Shown here: piece by piece, positions 42,020 to 46,183 of the stretch
Position numbering within the stretch: position 1 is the first letter of the stretch
Layout: every line of letters begins with the position of its first letter
Notes under the pieces: model-generated
Databases searched by the model: none
What the model was told of the DNA's origin: nothing
Seen by the model: the letters and a program-made list of their open reading frames with translations, nothing else
Origin: DATGLE01 sp035294325
Lineage (GTDB): Bacteria > Chloroflexota > Ktedonobacteria > Ktedonobacterales > Ktedonobacteraceae
NCBI GenBank assembly: GCA_035294325.1
Contig: DATGLE010000228.1
Span: 1-46,183, forward strand
Direction: 5' to 3'
DNA length: 46,183 nt
Translations under genes and position numbers: made by a program

Positions 42020-42809
42020 AGTTCTCCTCTTCAGGCAACAGCCCGTGGCGCAGGGCAAAAATAGCCACCTGCGTGCGATCACGCAAATGCAGCTTCTGAA
42101 AGATAAGCGAGAGATAGTTCTTGACAGTCTTTTCGGAATAGACCAGCTTCTCGGCAATCTCTTTATTGCTCATACCCGCCGCCACGTAGCGCACGATCTC
42201 GATTTCTTTCTCCGCGAGCGCATCGATCCCCTCACCGCTGCTCATCGGACCGGAGAGGCGGCGGAACTCGCTGACGAGGACGCTGGTCATCTCCGGCTTG
42301 ATGAAGACGCCATCCTCATGTACCATCCTGATGGCCTGGGCGACTTCGCGAGCCGATGCGCTCTTGAGCAGGTAGCCGCGCGCACCATTTTTTATCGCCT
42401 GCAACATTTGCTGCTGCTGCTGATAAGCCGTCAATATGATGATGGCCGTAGATGGAAACGCGCGGGTAATCTCGCGCGTGAGCGTGATGCCATCGACAAC
42501 AGGAAGGTGTATATCCATGAGCACAACGTCGGGACGCCACTGGCGCACCTTTAGCAGCGCATCGAGGCCATCAACGGCTTCATCGATAACCTGCAAATCC
42601 GGCTCCAGGGCGAAAAGCTGGCGCAGCCCCTCGCGTATCAGCGCGTGGTCATCGACGAGCAGTACGCTGATCGTGCCTGTGCGCCGCTTTGTCGCTCTGT
42701 CGCCCTCGCCGGCGCTGATGGCGGCGCGGTTTTTCTCATCGAAAACCGGTGCGGGTGGCTCTGTTGCGACTGTGATATACTGCCTATCGTCTACGTGGAT
42801 GTATGACAT
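42018..42809 (-). CDS. NarL/LuxR-family response regulator
   Basis: 263 residues. The first 47 form an extra N-terminal extension of no known family. The receiver has DDH near 54-56, phospho-Asp in VVLMDIHLP near 98 and T in ILTAY near 126. The LuxR HTH, LAEKEIEIVRYVAAGMSNKEIAEKLVYSEKTVKNYLSLIFQKL, is near 197-239. Its upstream region contains TGTGGTGAACATGTGTGATCACA and the leader string CATTTTGAAAGGCAG. Likely partner of the convergent kinase. Confidence 0.9.
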   Translation of the reverse strand: MSYIHVDDRQYITVATEPPAPVFDEKNRAAISAGEGDRATKRRTGTISVLLVDDHALIREGLRQLFALEPDLQVIDEAVDGLDALLKVRQWRPDVVLMDIHLPVVDGITLTREITRAFPSTAIIILTAYQQQQQMLQAIKNGARGYLLKSASAREVAQAIRMVHEDGVFIKPEMTSVLVSEFRRLSGPMSSGEGIDALAEKEIEIVRYVAAGMSNKEIAEKLVYSEKTVKNYLSLIFQKLHLRDRTQVAIFALRHGLLPEEEN

Positions 42810-43033
42810 AACGACTGCCTTTCAAAATGTGATCACACATGTTCACCACATTTTTCGCCACTGTTGGTTCCCTTCTTCCGCCATTTCAGGGCAGTAACAG
42901 GTGAGAGTGACGCATTTTCATGGGGAGTTGCGCGCCCTCTCTTTGTAGTATAACCTGTGGACCATGCATCACGTTATCATGGAAGGCTGTTCGAAAACTG
43001 CGAAAACAGGATGAAAGGATCATTTTCAGATAT
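42810..43033. promoter_or_regulatory. Divergent region upstream of the second response regulator
   Basis: AGTATA at 42947-42952 gives a minus-strand TATACT -10, about 140 bases before the regulator ATG; the -35 is poor. TGATCACA and CACCACA near 42828-42850 include short palindromes that could bind a regulator. The last 30 bases before the plus-strand HD gene hold AAAGGA but at a long distance from its ATG. Confidence 0.35.
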
Positions 43034-43708
43034 ATGGAGACAGTACCTGGCGAGCCGGAGATCCTCGCGCGCACCTATGAGGAAGTAGAGCATCGTTTCA
43101 GCGGCATTGACGATCTTGCCCACGGCTGGGAGCATGTAGACAGGGTGTACCGGCTGGCGCTGTATATCGCCGAAAGGGAAGATGCTGACCGCTTTGTCGT
43201 GGGTATGGCCGCGCTGCTCCACGACCTGGGGCGGACGGCGCGGCACAGCCTGGCGGAGCACCACGCCGATCTCTCCGCGCGACTGGCAGGTGAACTGCTG
43301 GCGGTCCATCGCGTGCCGGCCGATAAGCAGCAGGCGATCCTGCATGCCATCATCGCGCACAGTTTCAGCAAGGGCATCGAGCCGCAGACGCCGGAGGCGC
43401 GCGTAGTGCGTGATGCTGACCGGCTCGATGGCCTGGGAGCTATCGGCATCATGCGCTGGGCAGTAACGGGCGCCGTGCGGCGTACACCCGAAACCCGCTC
43501 GTATCATCCAACCGATCCCTTCGCCACGTCCCACCACCCGGACGATGAGCGCTATATGCTCGATCACTTCTTCAAGAAATTGCTCAGGCTGGAGGAGACG
43601 ATGATGACGGAGACCGGACGCGCGCTGGCACAACGCCGCACGGCCTTCATGCGTGCGTATCTCGACGAGTTCAAGCGAGAATGTTTCAATCTCGATCAGG
43701 GCTATTGA
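43034..43708 (+). CDS. HD-domain phosphohydrolase
   Basis: 224 residues. The metal-binding HD pattern is present: H in HGWEHVDRVYRLA near 27-31, then LLHDLGR near 61-67 with the HD pair, and a later DADRLDGLGAIG near 125-136. The family hydrolyses phosphate esters of nucleotides; this protein is like the YedJ group. The ATG at 43034 lacks a well-placed ribosome binding site; a longer frame to 42920 is unlikely. Its stop overlaps the convergent DinB-like gene by seven bases. Confidence 0.8.
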   Translation: METVPGEPEILARTYEEVEHRFSGIDDLAHGWEHVDRVYRLALYIAEREDADRFVVGMAALLHDLGRTARHSLAEHHADLSARLAGELLAVHRVPADKQQAILHAIIAHSFSKGIEPQTPEARVVRDADRLDGLGAIGIMRWAVTGAVRRTPETRSYHPTDPFATSHHPDDERYMLDHFFKKLLRLEETMMTETGRALAQRRTAFMRAYLDEFKRECFNLDQGY

Positions 43709-44196
43709 GCGCTTGCCTCCCGCTCAGCTTTCAAGGCGGCCAGTTGCCGCGTGTGCAACTGATCGTGCTGTGGGAGGATGTTCACCAGTTGATAGAACTT
43801 GAGGTCTCCCCACTCCTCACTTCGCAGGGGACGCAGCCACGCTTCATCCGGCAGCGAGGAGAGGTACTCGAAAATCTCTTCGCGGCGCGCGGCCAGGCCG
43901 GCCAGAACGGAGTCAAGCGAGACTGGCGGCTCGGAGGTGCGCGTCAGGTGGGGAGCTTCAACGCTCAGGTTACGGATCAGCGGGTTCTCCTCGTTTTGCA
44001 CGCGGCGCATCTCTTCCAGGGCCAGCCCGTCGACGATATAGAGGTGGTGCGCCAGTTGCAAAGGGGACCACTCGCTCTCCGAAGGACGCAGTGCGATCTC
44101 ATCCTTGCTGAACTTCGCCAGTTCGCTCATGAATGCGAGGCGGGCCGCTACCATCTTGCGCCGTACCTTCTCATACGAGCTTTCTGCTGTCGTCAT
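43702..44196 (-). CDS. DinB/YfiT-superfamily protein
   Basis: 164 residues forming the four-helix-bundle pattern of DinB_2. Probable metal-binding His are in LQLAHHLYIVD near 50-51 and LPQHDQLHTRQL near 143-147. Many relatives are thiol-dependent enzymes (bacillithiol or mycothiol transferases), but this one cannot be assigned. It lies 12 bases after the parB stop on the same strand and overlaps the HD gene at its 3' end. Confidence 0.8.
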   Translation of the reverse strand: MTTAESSYEKVRRKMVAARLAFMSELAKFSKDEIALRPSESEWSPLQLAHHLYIVDGLALEEMRRVQNEENPLIRNLSVEAPHLTRTSEPPVSLDSVLAGLAARREEIFEYLSSLPDEAWLRPLRSEEWGDLKFYQLVNILPQHDQLHTRQLAALKAEREASAQ

Positions 44197-44208
44197 AAAC
44201 CCTCCAGG

Positions 44209-45186
44209 CTACTCTTCTTGTTTGACGAGCCTCTGATATAAACCCTCCAGTTCGTCCTGACTGTTGAAATGCAGAACAATGGTCCCTTTCCCTTTCGCAT
44301 TGCATTTGAGGTCAACCTTCACCATGAGCGCATTACGAAAACGGGTTTCCAGGTCCTCCAGTTCAACAGGACGCGCGCGAGGAGCTGCCAGCCTCTGTAC
44401 CGCCACCCCATTGTTTTCCGCCGCCTTGATTTTTGCTGCCAGCTCTTCCGCCTGGCGCACATTGTAGTTGAGCGCGATGATCTGATTCATCGCCGCTATC
44501 TGATCTTCTTCGCGCGTAATGCCGATCAATGGGCGGGCGTGCCCTTCGGTAAAATGCTCCGGTTGATTGATAAGCGCTTCGCGCACCTTAGGCGCAAGCT
44601 GCAAGAGGCGCAGCGAGTTTGCGATAGTCGAGCGATCCTTGCCGACCTGTTTCGCAACCATCTCCTGCGTCATGCCGAACTCCTGGATCAGAGCCTGATA
44701 GGCCAGCGCCTCTTCGATAGGATTGAGGTCGGCGCGCTGAATATTCTCGATGAGGGCCAGCTCGAGCATCTGCTGCGGGGTTACTTCCTTGATAATCACC
44801 GGCACTCGCGTCAGGCCGGCCAGCCGTGCCGCTCGCCAGCGCCGCTCCCCGGCAATAATCTGGTACTCCAGTGCATGCGCCTTCCCGGAGGACGCCGCCT
44901 CCGGTTCGCTGTGGCCGGGCCATGACCATACATCCTTGCTGGCGGCTGCGTGGTTATCCAGGCGTGTAACAATGATTGGCTGGAGCAGGCCGTGTTCCTT
45001 GATCGACGCGCTCAAATCCAGCAGGCGGGGATCATCTTCACGAAAGGCCCGGCGTGGTTGGCGCGGATTGGGAATCATGCTATCGATTGGTACCTGGGGC
45101 AGCGATTCAAGCTCGCCTCTCATCTCGGATGCGCCGGGCAGGAGAGCATCCAGGCCCTGCCCCAGACCGAACTTCCTCTTAGTCAC
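44209..45186 (-). CDS. parB: Chromosome partitioning protein ParB (Spo0J type)
   Basis: 325 residues. The N-terminal CTP-binding region has the box GERRWRAARLAG near 115-126 and ENIQRADLNPIEEA near 147-160. A central HTH (MTQEMVAKQVGKDRSTIANSLRLLQL) is near 173-198, and a C-terminal dimerisation part follows. Relative to typical Spo0J, about 28 extra residues sit between PIIVTR and YQIIAGERR (near 78-108). It starts inside the end of parA (8-base overlap). No canonical parS (GTTTCACGTGAAAC-like) was found by eye in the window. Confidence 0.94.
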   Translation of the reverse strand: MTKRKFGLGQGLDALLPGASEMRGELESLPQVPIDSMIPNPRQPRRAFREDDPRLLDLSASIKEHGLLQPIIVTRLDNHAAASKDVWSWPGHSEPEAASSGKAHALEYQIIAGERRWRAARLAGLTRVPVIIKEVTPQQMLELALIENIQRADLNPIEEALAYQALIQEFGMTQEMVAKQVGKDRSTIANSLRLLQLAPKVREALINQPEHFTEGHARPLIGITREEDQIAAMNQIIALNYNVRQAEELAAKIKAAENNGVAVQRLAAPRARPVELEDLETRFRNALMVKVDLKCNAKGKGTIVLHFNSQDELEGLYQRLVKQEE

Positions 45187-45949
45187 GAGCCATTACCTCC
45201 TCAGCCAGCGCCCGATAGGCCAGCGCCCCGGGAGACGTGGGATCATAGTCAAGGATGGCCTGCCCAAAACTGGGGGCCTCGCTTAAACGAACGTTACGAC
45301 TGATGATCGTCTGAAATGCTTCCTGGGGGAAGTGATTGCGCACCTCTCTCACAATATCGCCCGAGAGGCGCGTGCGCGGATCAAACATTGTCAGCACCAC
45401 CCCTGCCACATAGAGATCGGGATTCAGCTTACTTTTGACAATATTGACGGTATCAAGCAACTTGCTCAGTCCTTCCAGCGCCAGGTATTCACATTGTATA
45501 GGGATGAGCAGGCCGTCGGCGGCCACCAGAGCATTGATAGTCAGCAGACCGAGCGAAGGAGGGCAATCAATAACGATATAGTCACAGCGGTTGCGAATCG
45601 GCTCCAGCGCTTGCCGCAGGCGGAATTCGCGCGCCAGCGCCGCCACTAGCTCTACCTCTGCCGCAGCCAGATCTACCGTGCAGGGGGCGACGACTAACTC
45701 ACGGCGCTGCGTTGGCACGATGACATCAAAGATCGTGAGGTCCTCCTGCTGCTGTACGAGTAGATCATAAATGGTGTGGGGGCGCCTCTTCTGCGCGATG
45801 CCGATACCGCTCGACGTATTGGCCTGCGGATCTATATCAACCAGCAGTACCTTGCGCCCGGCGGCCGCCAGGTACGTTGCGAGATTGATGGCAGTGGTGG
45901 TCTTACCCACGCCCCCCTTCTGATTGGCTATGGCATATACTTTTGACAC
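45179..45949 (-). CDS. parA: Chromosome partitioning ATPase ParA (Soj type)
   Basis: 256 residues, deviant Walker-type ATPase. KGGVGKTTTA is at 11-20, the Walker A' aspartate region DIDPQANTS near 38-46, and Walker B VIDCPP near 125-130. With ParB it moves and separates chromosome origins. The start follows the promoter at 46020-46048. parA and parB form one operon. Confidence 0.95.
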   Translation of the reverse strand: MSKVYAIANQKGGVGKTTTAINLATYLAAAGRKVLLVDIDPQANTSSGIGIAQKRRPHTIYDLLVQQQEDLTIFDVIVPTQRRELVVAPCTVDLAAAEVELVAALAREFRLRQALEPIRNRCDYIVIDCPPSLGLLTINALVAADGLLIPIQCEYLALEGLSKLLDTVNIVKSKLNPDLYVAGVVLTMFDPRTRLSGDIVREVRNHFPQEAFQTIISRNVRLSEAPSFGQAILDYDPTSPGALAYRALAEEVMARD

Positions 45950-46019
45950 GGAGCGCTACCGTACCTTTCCTCTCACCATGTCAAGGGGAAGATAAAGTCT
46001 AGCTTTCTGCTGTACCGAC

Positions 46020-46048
46020 ATTGTAGCAAATGTCACAATGAGAAGCAA
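46020..46048 (-). promoter_or_regulatory. parAB promoter
   Basis: Minus strand: TTGCTT (complement of 46043-46048), 17-base spacer, TACAAT (complement of 46020-46025), about 70 bases before the parA ATG. A short inverted string GACATT...AATGTC overlaps the -10. Confidence 0.65.
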
Positions 46049-46107
46049 GAAATCTATGTAATTCACAGGGCGCTTTAAAGCGTCTCTGATTTCCGACGCT
46101 TGCGCTT

Positions 46108-46183
46108 GCTCGCGCCTGCGGCGCTCGCTTTCTGAATAGTGGGTTGCAGGTCATGCGCGAAGCGCATGACCTGCAACCCACTA
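46108..46183 (-). repeat. Composite hairpin element, copy 8, at window edge
   Basis: The conserved 21-base short hairpin (46108-46128, exact) is followed by a perfect inverted repeat with 22-base arms (46137-46158 and 46162-46183) and loop GAA. The right arm ends at the last base of the window, so the element may continue. The gap 45950-46107 holds the parAB promoter. Confidence 0.85.

Noticed and set aside
42920..43033. N-terminal extension of the HD hydrolase
   Set aside because: Composition is unlike the rest of the protein and it would overlap the divergent promoter region.

Overview
The window is a chromosomal segment of a GC-rich bacterium. Several traits point to the phylum Chloroflexota, most likely a Ktedonobacteria-type soil organism. 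These are a sugar-binding lipoprotein carrying an RR motif, an ECF sigma factor paired with a WD40-bearing anti-sigma-like protein, an alpha/beta hydrolase with a DUF5679-like zinc ribbon, a UDP-sulfoquinovose synthase, a single-chain glycyl-tRNA synthetase behind a T-box leader, and many long intergenic hairpins. The taxonomic call is inference from gene content, not from a marker gene. No rRNA, tRNA, CRISPR array, transposase or phage gene was seen.

Layout. 1-7.1 kb: a partial NAD(P)HX epimerase/dehydratase (-), a DNA/RNA methyltransferase-like protein, KDPG aldolase and an SMP-30 lactonase, then a membrane protein/DedA/GT28 glycosyltransferase run (all +). 7.1-12 kb: UDP-sulfoquinovose synthase (-), convergent with the glycosyltransferase, and a three-gene sugar ABC importer (-). 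12-21 kb: WD40/zinc-finger anti-sigma protein and ECF sigma factor, alpha/beta hydrolase, endonuclease/exonuclease/phosphatase-family protein, glycyl-tRNA synthetase with its T-box, a 40-residue membrane protein, dienelactone hydrolase and a two-gene ABC exporter (all -). 21.5-28.7 kb: metallo-beta-lactamase-fold protein, CTP synthase, a PRC/MgtE_N/CBS protein, an unknown protein (-) with a long leader, and a regulator/MFS pair. 28.8-34 kb: GreA (-), hydrolase/zinc-ribbon fusion (-), pantothenate synthetase, PlsY, PgsA (-). 34.3-43 kb: a two-component pair (-), a BmpA-type nucleoside ABC transporter lacking an adjacent binding protein, a lipoprotein, and a convergent second histidine kinase/response regulator pair. 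43-46 kb: HD hydrolase, DinB-like protein, ParB and ParA.

How the genes work together. Lipid enzymes recur: the sulfolipid head-group synthase beside a GT28 glycosyltransferase and DedA, and PlsY opposite PgsA. Sugar import, KDPG aldolase and a gluconolactonase-like enzyme suggest Entner-Doudoroff-type sugar acid catabolism. ParA/ParB handle chromosome segregation. The signalling genes are ECF sigma/anti-sigma and two NarL-type two-component systems.

The most unusual feature is a family of intergenic composite hairpin elements. At least eight copies share a short hairpin with symmetric G-A mismatches and usually a GCA loop. In seven of them it sits beside a long, nearly perfect inverted repeat whose arms differ from copy to copy but stay self-complementary. 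A second repeat family has two copies, upstream of the lactonase and of the lipoprotein. A third short repeat (ATCCTGAGC) clusters near 15.3 kb.
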